DNA of 53,586 nt from Lentisphaera araneosa HTCC2155 (lineage in GTDB: Bacteria; Verrucomicrobiota; Lentisphaeria; Lentisphaerales; Lentisphaeraceae), in the NCBI RefSeq assembly GCF_000170755.1, contig NZ_ABCK01000033.1, positions 1-53,586 of the forward strand, in the 5' to 3' direction. Numbering within the stretch: position 1 is the stretch's first letter; each line of letters begins with the position of its first letter. The notes beneath the pieces are model-generated. The model saw nothing but the letters and a program-made list of their open reading frames with translations, was not told the DNA's origin and ran no database searches. Positions 9,981 through 19,551 of the stretch are shown here, in pieces. The position numbers and the translations under genes were made by a program.

Positions 9981-12422
9981 ATGGATAAAATTAATAACTA
10001 TGCCAAGACTCTATTCTTTCTTACATCTCTATTTTCTACCAGTGTCATTGCACAAGAAAATAGTGAAAAAGAAACTGTTGACACAACAACTCTTGTTAAC
10101 AATGAGCAAATTAGAAAACAGCAATTAGAGCTTGAGGCAGATGGCTTTTACTACAAGGCGATGGCTGCAGTAGAAGATTCATCAAACCATGCCGCATTAA
10201 AGTTTTTGGCGAAAGCAAAAGAAGTGTACAAAAGTGCACAGAGTTCTTCTAACAGATTAATCAATAAATTAGAAAATGTTGAAAAACTAAAAGTTCTAGT
10301 CTATAAAAATTTAGTTTCTGAAAAACTTTCCAATTCAAATAATGCCAAAGAAAATAAGTCATTTGAATTAGCTCAATCATACTTAAAAGAGCTTATTGAA
10401 ATTGATCCTGATAATAAGAAACTCTATCAGGCGAAACTAGCTGAAATTGATGAACTCATCCTTCAAGAAGAGTATAAGCAACTTGTTGGTGAAGAACAAA
10501 TCACTCAAGAGGAGCTTGCTAAAAAAGAATCAATTGATGTTAAAATGCAAAGAGCCCAAATTTATTTTGACCAAGGTGAATACGAAAGATGTAGAGAAGA
10601 GTTAGAAGATTTGTTGATTATTGATAAGTTCAATATCCCTGCGAGTCATCTTATGTTTCGTGCATACGAAGAAATCAAAATCCTAGGTAAGCAAAGAAAT
10701 AGAGTTAGTCAAGCGGATTTGTTAGCTGAAACTTCTTGGAAATGGGAAGATAAAATTCGTGTGAGCGCAGATTTAAATGCGGAGTTATTAAATTCTACAA
10801 GTATTAATGTTGATGCTGAAAATAAAACATCTATTCACGATCGTTTAAGACGAATATATATACCTTCAGTTAGTTATGATGGACAAGGTATAAGTGAAAT
10901 AGTTGAAGATTTAATTCGCAAATCGAAAGAATTTGATCCCGATCCTGAAGGTAAAGGGATCAATATAGTTTACTTCGCCTCAAAAGCTAAGGCCGCCCAA
11001 GCTCCTTCAGTAGACCAAGCGGTCGATGATGGCTTTGATGATGGTGGCTTTGATGATGGTGGCTTTGATGATGGTGGCTTTGATGAACCTGAAGCTATTA
11101 CTTCAACTGATAATCAAAATAAAGAAGCACGTTTATTCCTAAATGTTGAAGATATGCAATTAGGAGAATTAATTAATCAAATTACTGAAATCCTTGGTCT
11201 TAAAGTTAAGATTGACAATCATGCTGTTTACATTGCTGATCCAGACTATCCACTAGAAGAAACAGAGACAGTCTTCTTTGATGTGCCTTTGTCTATGATT
11301 GAAGTGGTTGGAGATGCTGGAGACGGCTTAACCGATGATGGCTTAGTACGTGATTCTGGAGAAACAAATTGGCAAGATTACTTCCAGAAATCAGGTGTTA
11401 CTTTTCCTGCTGGAGCAAAAATCTCTTTTGTGAGTAACGTCAATCGTTTAGTAGTTACAAATACCGCAGCTAACATTCAGTTGATAAAACGTATTATTGA
11501 TGAATTAGGTCGACCAAGTGCCCAAATTTCAGTTGAAACTAAATTCATTGATGTTGATTTTAATACAACTCAAGAATTGGGCTTTATGTGGCGTTGGACA
11601 GGACCAAGAACACCAAATCATACTCTGACAGGTGATAGGATTTTTGCACAATCAAATGATGGTGCGACTGCTGCAGAAAGGTTTGATAACAACATTCGCG
11701 GTATAAATGAAATTGTGACTTCACAAGAAGGCCCCGTTCAGTTAGCAGCTGATTTAGTTTTTGGTAATCAAGAACTGCAAATGATGGTTCGAGCTCTAGA
11801 TCAATCAGATACTTCTGAAGTTCTTAGCTCTCCTAATGCAGTGACCCAAAGTGGTAATACAGTTGTCTTACGTGTTGTTGAGGAGCGTTTCCTCCCAGAA
11901 GAATGGGAAGAGGCTCAATTAGACGCGGATGCAATTATTCCAACGACTCCAACATTTGGTGAAGCTCGTGATATAGGCGTTATCCTTGAAGTAACCCCAG
12001 AAGTATCAGCAGATAACAATACAATTAGTATGGATTTAAATCCCCAGCAAGTTGAGCTTCTTGGTTATGATACTGAGTTGAACTCTGATTTAACTAACTT
12101 TACAGATAGTATTACTTACCCGAACTTTTTTAACTACGCGATGCCAATTGTATCCATACGCCAAGTAGAAACTCGAGCTCAGATTTGGGACGGTGAAACA
12201 CTTTTAATTGGTGGTTTAGTAAAAGAGACAGTATATTCTGTTGACGACTCAATACCTTATGTTTCTGATATACCTTATTTGGGAAGATTCTTCCAAAACA
12301 AAGGTGAAAGATCAGAAAAAACCAATCTTTTGATTTTCGTAACGGGTAGATTGATTAGTCCAGTTGGTACACCTTATAAAAAAATGACAGTCCGAGGTCT
12401 TCCTGACTTCAAGCAACTGTAG
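9981..12422 (+). CDS. Secretin (GspD/PilQ family), paralogue 3 of 3
   Basis: About 813 residues from ATG 9981, which has AGGTG seven bases upstream; a GTG at 9972 is also in frame but directly abuts the previous stop. Signal peptide ('TLFFLTSLFSTSVIA'), TPR-like helical half, linker of four 'DDGGF'-type repeats, N-domain, then a secretin barrel with 'LSSPNAVTQSGNTVVLRV', 'DIGVILEVTPEVS' and 'LLIGGLVKETVYSVDDSIPYV'. It ends 'GLPDFKQL'. Three consecutive secretins in one operon could form mixed or alternative outer-membrane rings; that is an inference. Confidence 0.9.
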   Translation: MDKINNYAKTLFFLTSLFSTSVIAQENSEKETVDTTTLVNNEQIRKQQLELEADGFYYKAMAAVEDSSNHAALKFLAKAKEVYKSAQSSSNRLINKLENVEKLKVLVYKNLVSEKLSNSNNAKENKSFELAQSYLKELIEIDPDNKKLYQAKLAEIDELILQEEYKQLVGEEQITQEELAKKESIDVKMQRAQIYFDQGEYERCREELEDLLIIDKFNIPASHLMFRAYEEIKILGKQRNRVSQADLLAETSWKWEDKIRVSADLNAELLNSTSINVDAENKTSIHDRLRRIYIPSVSYDGQGISEIVEDLIRKSKEFDPDPEGKGINIVYFASKAKAAQAPSVDQAVDDGFDDGGFDDGGFDDGGFDEPEAITSTDNQNKEARLFLNVEDMQLGELINQITEILGLKVKIDNHAVYIADPDYPLEETETVFFDVPLSMIEVVGDAGDGLTDDGLVRDSGETNWQDYFQKSGVTFPAGAKISFVSNVNRLVVTNTAANIQLIKRIIDELGRPSAQISVETKFIDVDFNTTQELGFMWRWTGPRTPNHTLTGDRIFAQSNDGATAAERFDNNIRGINEIVTSQEGPVQLAADLVFGNQELQMMVRALDQSDTSEVLSSPNAVTQSGNTVVLRVVEERFLPEEWEEAQLDADAIIPTTPTFGEARDIGVILEVTPEVSADNNTISMDLNPQQVELLGYDTELNSDLTNFTDSITYPNFFNYAMPIVSIRQVETRAQIWDGETLLIGGLVKETVYSVDDSIPYVSDIPYLGRFFQNKGERSEKTNLLIFVTGRLISPVGTPYKKMTVRGLPDFKQL

Positions 12423-12439
12423 ATTTAGGAGAAATAAAA

Positions 12440-13390
12440 ATGTCTGATAATAAAAGTGATATAGAAAATACAGAGACAGTAAACTTAGGTTCTCAAACTG
12501 GTCAATCTCCACAGATAGAAACGGCTGAAACCGATCCTTTAATGATTCGTGATACAGATACCACTAAATTAAAGCGTGTATCACCAAGTACACAGAATAT
12601 TAATTTAGATGGTGAAAATTATACTGATACAGTTCACCTAAAAGTTATTAAAGAGCGTAAAAAGCAGCTTTCGGGTATTTTGACTGCGAGTCAAACAATT
12701 CGTTTAAGACCCCCTTCAGCTGGTACTAAGAGCCCAGAAGTTCGCAATACTGATTCTACAGTGATGACTCAAGAACTTAAATTACCTCCTCAAAAAGATG
12801 CAGCTTCTACACTTAAAGTTGCTGACCCAGCTTCAACTGATACGGGGACAATTAAAGTTTCAGGACCAGCTTCGGCAGGGACATTACGTGTTAAAGCGCC
12901 TGTTGCCGCAGAACCTTCTTCAGCGGGGACACTTAAGATTCAAGCTCCAGTAACTGAGCAAGCGAATACTGGTGGAACACTTAAAGTTAAATCTCCTGAT
13001 GATGGTGGTGGAACACTTAAGATTAAAACACCTGATGGTGGTGGAACACTTAAGATTAAAGCTTCTGGTCCAACTCAAGGTGCCTCTGGAACACTCAAAA
13101 TTAAAGCGCCTGTTGCAGCAGATGAAACACTCAAAGTAGACCCTAATGCCGGTGGCGGTACCCTTAAGCTTAAAACTGCAGGTACACAAACAGCTACTGC
13201 GCCTCAAGCCAAGACTCAAAAAAGAGCTCAAAGTGCATCAAGTGATGAAGCATTACTTGAAGAAGATACTAAAGGCAAGCCTGGTATTGTGACGATCTTA
13301 GTTGGACTTGCTGCTTCAGGTGTGTTGGGTTTTACAGTATTTAAAAATATTGATCAATACATGGAAATGTTCAAAATAGCTGGTAGTTAA
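12440..13390 (+). CDS. TLKVK-repeat protein with C-terminal membrane anchor
   Basis: 316 residues with GGAG upstream of the ATG, 17 nt after secretin 3. The middle (about 100-270) is a low-complexity tract of degenerate 'GTLKIKAP'/'GGTLKVK' repeats, with alternating basic and Gly/Pro residues. A single hydrophobic segment sits near the C-terminus (about 283-302, 'IVTILVGLAASGVLGFTVF'). No signal peptide, so a cytoplasmic repeat domain with a C-terminal anchor is the likely topology. It is the last gene of the pilus/secretin operon. Not recognised; a scaffold or docking role is possible. Confidence 0.75.
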   Translation: MSDNKSDIENTETVNLGSQTGQSPQIETAETDPLMIRDTDTTKLKRVSPSTQNINLDGENYTDTVHLKVIKERKKQLSGILTASQTIRLRPPSAGTKSPEVRNTDSTVMTQELKLPPQKDAASTLKVADPASTDTGTIKVSGPASAGTLRVKAPVAAEPSSAGTLKIQAPVTEQANTGGTLKVKSPDDGGGTLKIKTPDGGGTLKIKASGPTQGASGTLKIKAPVAADETLKVDPNAGGGTLKLKTAGTQTATAPQAKTQKRAQSASSDEALLEEDTKGKPGIVTILVGLAASGVLGFTVFKNIDQYMEMFKIAGS

Positions 13391-13410
13391 AGCTAACTTA
13401 CAGATCAATA

Positions 13411-13445
13411 AAAAACGCTGAAACTTATGTTTCAGCGTTTTTTTA
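13411..13445. terminator. Rho-independent terminator, usable from both strands
   Basis: Perfect hairpin with arms AAAAACGCTGAAAC and GTTTCAGCGTTTTT around a four-base loop, followed by a T-run. It sits between the end of the secretin operon (plus) and the end of the aldehyde dehydrogenase gene (minus), so it serves both convergent units. Confidence 0.9.
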
Positions 13446-14861
13446 TTTTTTAATGACTAATGATTTAAGCTCAGTCATTTCTTCAATAGCATATTTTAGG
13501 CCCTCTCGACCACAACCACTATTTTTTATCCCCCCATAGGGCATTTTATCTGAGCGCCAGGTTGGGACATGGCCAAATACCACACTCGTACATTCTAATT
13601 CATTCCAGGCTCTCATTGCCAGCTTTATGTTGCTTGAGTATATGCCTACGTGGATACCATATGGAGATTTATTTATTATTTGAAAGAGTTCATCTGAATT
13701 ATTAAACTCTTCGACTATAAATAATGGAGCAAATACCTCTTGAGTAGAAATGGGGTCATTTATATCGAGTTTAGTAAGTATAGTGGGTTCAAAGGAGTTG
13801 TTTCTCCTCTTGCCTCCTGTAATGATTTCGGTTCCAGTCTTAACACTTTGATTAATTAATTTCTGAACGCGTTGAAGGCTATCTTCATTGATTAATGGTC
13901 CCAATTTAGTTTTTTGATCACTAGGGTCCCCTAACACAATGTCTTTGCAGCCGTCGACAAGGAGTTTTATGAGTGATTCTTTAACCTCATTGTGGATATA
14001 AAGTTTTTGAAGACTGATACAGCTTTGGCCTGCTTGTCCAAATGCAGCCGTTAAAATGTTCTTGCTTGCATTTGCTAAGTCAGTATCAGGGTACACGGCA
14101 CAAGACGCTATGCCGCCTAATTCTAGGCATACAGATTTTTTACCGGCCAAACCTTTTAGCATCCATCCAACCTTTTCTGAGCCAGTAAAGCTTAAAAAAC
14201 TAATGCGTTCATCTTTCACGAGTTTTAAAGAATCTTCGTTAGAGCATGGCAATACTGAAAACGCTTCCTTTGGAAGTGAAGTTTGTTTAAGAATTTCTGC
14301 AAATTTTAATGCACAAATTGGCGTTTTATCAGATGGTTTAATAATAAATGGACATCCTGCGGCGATAGCAGGCGCAACTTTATGTGCAATGAGATTGATA
14401 GGAAAATTAAAAGGAGTGATAAAAGTACAGAGACCTTTGGGGAAGCGTTTAATTAAGCATTCGAATTCTTCAGAATTCGCGTGTGTATCCATGGCGAGTA
14501 CTTCGCCATCCATTTTCATGACTTCTATAGATGCATAATCAAAGGTACTGATCACTCGTTGCATTTCCGCACGAGATTCATTGATTGTCTTGCCGCTTTC
14601 TAGAGTGATTGTTTCGGCTAAATCTTCAAAATTCACTTCAAATAGATCTCTACACTCAAGCAAAACTTTCCGCTTTTGATGAGCAGATAAGTTTTTCATA
14701 GAATTTTTAGCTTTATGGCCAATTTCTATCGCCTGCTCTATATGCTCAGGATTTGCTAAGGAAACTTCTGCAAATTTCTTTTGGGAATAGACACAAGTAG
14801 ATTCAGTTACAATATCGCTGGAGTATTCTCTTCCACCAATATATATGGGGTAATGTTTCAT
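13443..14861 (-). CDS. NAD(P)-dependent aldehyde dehydrogenase family protein
   Basis: 472 residues, usual ALDH length. Catalytic residues are in place: Glu247 in 'LELGG', nucleophile Cys281 in 'FGQAGQSCISLQ', Asn152 in 'TPFNFP', and the cofactor-region 'SFTGSEKVGW'. The C-terminal 'MPYGGIKNSGCGREGLKYA' fits the oligomerisation-side motif. It oxidises an aldehyde to an acid, or to an acyl-CoA in some subfamilies; substrate not predictable. It closes onto the shared terminator with the secretin operon and has ~50 nt to the next gene upstream. Confidence 0.9.
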   Translation of the reverse strand: MKHYPIYIGGREYSSDIVTESTCVYSQKKFAEVSLANPEHIEQAIEIGHKAKNSMKNLSAHQKRKVLLECRDLFEVNFEDLAETITLESGKTINESRAEMQRVISTFDYASIEVMKMDGEVLAMDTHANSEEFECLIKRFPKGLCTFITPFNFPINLIAHKVAPAIAAGCPFIIKPSDKTPICALKFAEILKQTSLPKEAFSVLPCSNEDSLKLVKDERISFLSFTGSEKVGWMLKGLAGKKSVCLELGGIASCAVYPDTDLANASKNILTAAFGQAGQSCISLQKLYIHNEVKESLIKLLVDGCKDIVLGDPSDQKTKLGPLINEDSLQRVQKLINQSVKTGTEIITGGKRRNNSFEPTILTKLDINDPISTQEVFAPLFIVEEFNNSDELFQIINKSPYGIHVGIYSSNIKLAMRAWNELECTSVVFGHVPTWRSDKMPYGGIKNSGCGREGLKYAIEEMTELKSLVIKK

Positions 14862-14912
14862 TAACTACATCCTCGAATCTAAATGATGTGATTGTTGTAA
14901 ACGATAATAGAC

Positions 14913-16034
14913 CTAGAATGTAACTTGATTAGAGTAGGGAGTTTTTGCCTCCCCAAATGGAGTGTCTTTCGAATGTTTTTTGGATTTACTCAATGTATGG
15001 AGCTTTGGGTTCGGTATGATGTATGGCAGTGACTGTACTGTTTTATCATAGGGAGATTTAGAGATTTCTCTTAAAATGCCATTTTGAAGAGCGAGCATAG
15101 TGGTGACTTGCATGTCTTGGTCATTTTTAGTTTTTGAAATTTCTAAAGTTTTGAAATAATTATCGATTTCAGGGCTTTGAATTAAATTCTTTAAGCCCAT
15201 GCGGAGGTATTGGCGACCATCATTAAGAATGTATTGACCCTCCCAAAGATTCATGAGTGCGTTTAGACGTTCATTTAAATCTGGCTCACTAAGTTCTTGG
15301 TTTTTGGTTTTAATTTTACCTAAGACATCCTGTTGGTTGATTAAAAAAGATGTGTAGGTCCAGCCAAGGAACTGATCTTGTTTTCGAGTTTTTAAAAGGT
15401 GATGAAAGTTAGCTGCTATGTAGGGAGACCAGTCATCTAATAAAGCTTTGATTTGTACTTCCAGCGCTTTGTCACAGGTTTTTAAATAAGTTTGGAGGCG
15501 TTTATTCTTTTCCAAGAGTAAATCTTGTTGATTTAAAGCATATTCAATTGCAGGCAAACCAAGGTAGATATCATCTGTAGATTCAGCTAAATGTTTCTCA
15601 TAAAGAAGCTCAGCTTTTACTTCTTCTTCACCTTTAATAAAGTTCAGAATAGTTTTGTCGCCGTTAAACTTTGCGCTCTCAGCAAAAATGAGCTCGGCTA
15701 AACTTTTTTCAGTTTCTAAATACGGGTAGTCTAAAGGACCATGAATATTGCGAAAGGGGATGGTTTTGTTATATGTACTCCGTAATGCTTGCAGGCTGTT
15801 CAGAGTTTTATCTATTTGATCCGTGTTTGTCTGTTCCAAGAGTAGTTTTAAGTCGGCAGAGAACGCTTGATGTGAGAAGTAGAGATCTTGGTAGAGATCT
15901 GATGCTGTTGTTAGATAAGATCTACGAAAGGTGTTTTCTTTTTCACCAATATCTTTTTGTGTATAAGGGCCATCGTGATTGGCACAGGAAAAAAGAAAAC
16001 AACAGCTAATGAGGCTTAAAATAATTTTTGACAT
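14913..16034 (-). CDS. Imelysin-like (peptidase M75 family) lipoprotein
   Basis: 373 residues. A lipoprotein signal ends in the lipobox 'LFSC' near residue 17. The all-helical body carries 'YLGLPAIEYALN', very close to the imelysin 'GLPAIEYLL' signature, and a region around 'IPFRNIHGPLDYPYLETEKSL' that fits the first imelysin repeat. Imelysin-family proteins are periplasmic or surface proteins linked to iron uptake. The classical metal motif is not fully clear, so this is a divergent member. Confidence 0.55.
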   Translation of the reverse strand: MSKIILSLISCCFLFSCANHDGPYTQKDIGEKENTFRRSYLTTASDLYQDLYFSHQAFSADLKLLLEQTNTDQIDKTLNSLQALRSTYNKTIPFRNIHGPLDYPYLETEKSLAELIFAESAKFNGDKTILNFIKGEEEVKAELLYEKHLAESTDDIYLGLPAIEYALNQQDLLLEKNKRLQTYLKTCDKALEVQIKALLDDWSPYIAANFHHLLKTRKQDQFLGWTYTSFLINQQDVLGKIKTKNQELSEPDLNERLNALMNLWEGQYILNDGRQYLRMGLKNLIQSPEIDNYFKTLEISKTKNDQDMQVTTMLALQNGILREISKSPYDKTVQSLPYIIPNPKLHTLSKSKKHSKDTPFGEAKTPYSNQVTF

Positions 16035-16097
16035 GGGTTCTCCGAATATTGATTTTTAAAGATAATCTAGCGTGACTAACTTTCCATTTGAGTAGCT

Positions 16098-17135
16098 TTA
16101 ATTCTCTTCTTTTACTGCGAGTTGACCACAGGCACCATCAATATCACGTCCAAGGTTTTTGCGAATGGTTACACTGAGGCCTTTGGATTTTAAATGATTA
16201 CGAAATTGATCGGCTTTTTGTTTTGTGGAGCCTTTGTGTTCACTATCAGTTTCGTTATAGACAATGAGGTTTGTGTGTGTCAATTCTGGGCGTTTGAGTG
16301 ATTTCAGGAACTTACTGAGTTCAACCGCATGACTTAATTCATTATTTTCACCTTCTAAAAGAACATATTCAATAAAAACTTTTCTGTGTGTGCTATCGAT
16401 GTATTCATCGAGACAAGTGCGAATCTTTTCTAAATCAAAAGCCTTGTTAATCGGCATGATAGAAGAGCGTAGCTCATCTTTTGCAGCATGAAGTGAAAGT
16501 GCAAGATTGACCTGCGGGAATTTTTCGGCCATTTCTTTCACGCCCTTTAGTAAACCTGAAGTCGAGACTGAAATATGGCGTGAGCCAATCTTGAAACTAT
16601 CTTCTGCAGTAAGTTCTTCTATGCTACTAAATACCTCTTTGGTATTGTGCAAAGGCTCGCCCATACCCATATAGACAACATTATTAAGTCGATCGGTGTC
16701 GATGTCATTTTTGGCAATAAATTGACGCCAAAAGAGAACTTGGTCTGAGATCTCTTCAGATGTTAAGTTTCGTGTCAATCCCATGGTTCCCGTTGCACAA
16801 AAACTACATTTCATTGCACAGCCAACTTGAGAGCTTATGCAAGCGGTCCATAAACCTGGCTTAGGGCTCATGAGGACAGATTCAATTTTTAATCCATCGT
16901 GAAGTTCTAATAAGGCCTTGTAAGTGACTTGGTCGGATGAGGCAAAAACTTTATTCACGGTTAAGCAAAGAACTTGGTTCTCTTCGGTCAACTTATTTCT
17001 AAGGTCTTTTGGAAAGTTTGTGAGTTGATCAAAAGAACTGTAGTGGTGCTCAAAAAAGGCCTCTTTGAGTTGTTTAGCTCTAAATTTTGGAAGTTTATAT
17101 TCATCAACAATAGTCTGAATTCGTTCGCGATTCAT
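16098..17135 (-). CDS. rlmN: 23S rRNA (adenine2503-C2)/tRNA A37 methyltransferase RlmN
   Basis: 345 residues. Radical-SAM cysteines C106-x3-C110-x2-C113 ('CAMKCSFCATG'), the 'VVYMGMGEPLHN' motif and the C-terminal catalytic Cys336 ('DIDGACGQL') are all present. It installs the 2-methyl group on A2503 of 23S rRNA and on certain tRNAs by a cysteine-relay radical mechanism. Its start overlaps the rnc stop by 4 nt (ATGA), so the two are translationally coupled. Confidence 0.95.
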   Translation of the reverse strand: MNRERIQTIVDEYKLPKFRAKQLKEAFFEHHYSSFDQLTNFPKDLRNKLTEENQVLCLTVNKVFASSDQVTYKALLELHDGLKIESVLMSPKPGLWTACISSQVGCAMKCSFCATGTMGLTRNLTSEEISDQVLFWRQFIAKNDIDTDRLNNVVYMGMGEPLHNTKEVFSSIEELTAEDSFKIGSRHISVSTSGLLKGVKEMAEKFPQVNLALSLHAAKDELRSSIMPINKAFDLEKIRTCLDEYIDSTHRKVFIEYVLLEGENNELSHAVELSKFLKSLKRPELTHTNLIVYNETDSEHKGSTKQKADQFRNHLKSKGLSVTIRKNLGRDIDGACGQLAVKEEN

Positions 17136-17830
17136 GATTTTTCCTCTTTAAGGCAATGAATAGCCTTTCTTGCGGCATTTTCTTGTGCAGCCTTTAATGT
17201 TTTACCTTGGCCCTTAGAGATGAGTTCTTTATTTAAGATACACTCAACCTTGTATAAGGGGTCATGTTCAGGTCCCGTTTTAGAAATGGTGATATACTTA
17301 GGTGGCGAGCCGTGATTTTTTTGAGTGAGTTCTTGGAGAGTCCCTTTTGGGTTTTGCACGAGGAGTAAATCGGCGGGTTCGTCCCATAATTTTTCTAAAA
17401 TGTTAATATGAAAACTTTGCGCAGTTTCATAACCTTGATCTAGATAGATGGCAGCCATGAGAGCTTCGTAAGCATCAGATAAATTAGAAGGACGTTCATT
17501 GCCCTGACTTTTAAGTTCGCTTTTTCCCAAAAGTAAATACTTTCCGAGCTTAATGCTCTTAGCACATTCAAAGAGAGCCGATTCTTTGACTAAGGCCGCT
17601 CGATACTTAGTTAAGTCACCCTCGGGCGCATCTGGATAACGATCAAAAAGATAGCGTGAGACAATCAGTTCAATAACGGCATCTCCGAGGAATTCTAAAC
17701 GTTGATTATCGTTTAATGGCTCTTTGCTCTCAAACTTATAAGAACGGTGAGTCAAGGCTTCTCGCAAAAGTGTAGGTTGATTAAATTTACACTTTAGATT
17801 ATCTTCAAGAACTTTAAAAGAGATGCTCAT
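17132..17830 (-). CDS. rnc: Ribonuclease III
   Basis: 232 residues from 'MSISFKV' at 17830, two nt after the recJ stop; a longer in-frame start would overlap recJ. The RNase III signature 'NQRLEFLGDAVIEL' is at about 46-59, with further acidic metal ligands in 'SDAYEALMAAIYLD'. A C-terminal double-stranded RNA-binding domain contains 'NPKGTLQELTQK' and 'GKTLKAAQENAARKAI'. It cleaves dsRNA in rRNA precursors and other transcripts. It sits between recJ and rlmN in one run. Confidence 0.95.
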   Translation of the reverse strand: MSISFKVLEDNLKCKFNQPTLLREALTHRSYKFESKEPLNDNQRLEFLGDAVIELIVSRYLFDRYPDAPEGDLTKYRAALVKESALFECAKSIKLGKYLLLGKSELKSQGNERPSNLSDAYEALMAAIYLDQGYETAQSFHINILEKLWDEPADLLLVQNPKGTLQELTQKNHGSPPKYITISKTGPEHDPLYKVECILNKELISKGQGKTLKAAQENAARKAIHCLKEEKS

Positions 17831-17832
17831 TT

Positions 17833-19551
17833 TTATTGGCTGACGAAAACTTCGTGAAGTAACAATCGGCAAGTTTTATTTTCAAAGTTTCGGTAGGGAG
17901 TCGCAATGATACTATAGAGCTTACCAGGTTCAAACTCACTATAGTCAAAAGGTGTGTAGTAGGTGAAGGCAATTTTTGTGCCAAATTTATCCATGACAAA
18001 ACCAGAGAGGACTGCGCTTATGGGGTGGTGGGTATCTCGAATCTGTACGTTTTTAAACAAAAAGACAGGGGCGTCATTACCATTACCAAATGGTTCCATG
18101 CGTTCGAGATCACCAATGAATTGCTCGTTTAGATCTTGGAAAGAAAATTCACCATCATAATACTGATGCTTGCGTTTCTTTTCGACTTTATCTAAAACAT
18201 CACTCTCTAAAAGCTCAATGATTTTTTCTCTGAAAGCTTCTAAGTTATTGACTGCTAAGGAAAGTCCTGCGGCCATGGGGTGACCACCAAAATTATTTAG
18301 TAAATCACTGCAGTGCTTAAGCCCTTCGAGTAAATTAATACCATCGCAACTTCTTCCAGAACCAAGAAGTTCATCAGGGTTTTTATCTTTTGATAAAACA
18401 ACTGAAGGTAAACCAAAATGTTTCGTAAGTTTAGTCGAAATTAAGCCAATGACGCCAGGGTGCCAATCAGGGCCAACAACCAAGAGTAGGGGAGGTGAGC
18501 TTTTAGCTTGTTCTTTGGCAATCTGAAGAGCTTCCATGTAAGCGGATTTTTCTGCATTACGTCGAATGCGGTTGAAATTTTTGAGCTGCCCCACGAGTTG
18601 ACGTGATTCATGTATGCTATTAGAGGCTAAAAGCTTAGCGGAAACCATTGGGTCGCCAACGCGGCCCGCAGCATTTATTTTTGGTGAGATTTTTCGACTG
18701 ATGTCAGCTGCCGTGATGTGAGTGTCGAGAGTGGTTGCTTCATAGAGCGCGCGTACACCCGGTCGAGGGTTCACATTGAGGAGTTTGAGACCATTTTTGA
18801 CGAGGGCACGATTTTCGCCAATCAGAGGGCAAGAATCTGCAATTGTTCCCAGAGCAACTAAATCAAGTCCATTACGGAGGTCGATAGTAGCTTTTTTGCC
18901 AATTTTGCTTCCAAATTTTAACAAGGCATGACAAAGTTTGAAGGAGACGCCCACGCCAGCCAAGGAATACAGGTCGATGAGTTCAGTTGTAATTCTTGGG
19001 TTGATTATCGCATATGCTTTTGGTAACTGATCAGCAGGGTTATGATGATCAGTGATGATGAAATCTAATCCGTTTTCATGGGCATAATCAGCAGCTTCAA
19101 AAGAGGTGATGCCACAATCTGTTGAGATGACTAAAGAAGCACCAGCCTCAATTTGATTTTGCATGGTTGTAGGAGTCGGGCCATAACCATCATGTAAGCG
19201 GTTAGAGATAAAAACGCTACTATCAGCCCCGTAGGATTTGATCACCCAGTTGAGCAAAGTGGATGAAGTTACGCCATCGGTATCATAATCACCGTGAACA
19301 ATAATCTTTTCATTTTTTTGAATCGATTCAAAAATTCTTTCAACTGTTTTTTGCATATCAGGAAATCGAAAAGGATCACTCAAACTCGCGAGGGAGGCAT
19401 TAAAGCAATCAGCATTCTTTTTAAGTAAACTGCGATTGGCTAAAACAGTGGCTGCTGGTAGGGAAAGTTGGAATCTCCCTTGGATGTCGCTTAAATCTTC
19501 GTTTTCAACTTCTTTTGGGTACCAATCTTCTAAACAAGTGGATGAAGGCAT
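17833..19551 (-). CDS. recJ: Single-stranded-DNA-specific exonuclease RecJ
   Basis: 572 residues, typical RecJ length. DHH phosphoesterase motifs: 'VHGDYDTDGVTSS' (motif I), 'ISTDCGIT' (II), 'IITDHHNP' (III, the DHH), and the DHHA1 signature 'NNFGGHPMAAGLSL' with a C-terminal OB-type region. It degrades ssDNA 5' to 3' in recombination and mismatch repair. Its ATG overlaps the stop of the upstream membrane-protein gene (TAATG), so the four genes 20240-16098 look like one transcript. Confidence 0.95.
   Translation of the reverse strand: MPSSTCLEDWYPKEVENEDLSDIQGRFQLSLPAATVLANRSLLKKNADCFNASLASLSDPFRFPDMQKTVERIFESIQKNEKIIVHGDYDTDGVTSSTLLNWVIKSYGADSSVFISNRLHDGYGPTPTTMQNQIEAGASLVISTDCGITSFEAADYAHENGLDFIITDHHNPADQLPKAYAIINPRITTELIDLYSLAGVGVSFKLCHALLKFGSKIGKKATIDLRNGLDLVALGTIADSCPLIGENRALVKNGLKLLNVNPRPGVRALYEATTLDTHITAADISRKISPKINAAGRVGDPMVSAKLLASNSIHESRQLVGQLKNFNRIRRNAEKSAYMEALQIAKEQAKSSPPLLLVVGPDWHPGVIGLISTKLTKHFGLPSVVLSKDKNPDELLGSGRSCDGINLLEGLKHCSDLLNNFGGHPMAAGLSLAVNNLEAFREKIIELLESDVLDKVEKKRKHQYYDGEFSFQDLNEQFIGDLERMEPFGNGNDAPVFLFKNVQIRDTHHPISAVLSGFVMDKFGTKIAFTYYTPFDYSEFEPGKLYSIIATPYRNFENKTCRLLLHEVFVSQ

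Noticed and set aside
12920-13231. Minus-strand ORF of 103 codons opposite the TLKVK protein
   Set aside because: A shadow frame produced by the repetitive coding sequence.
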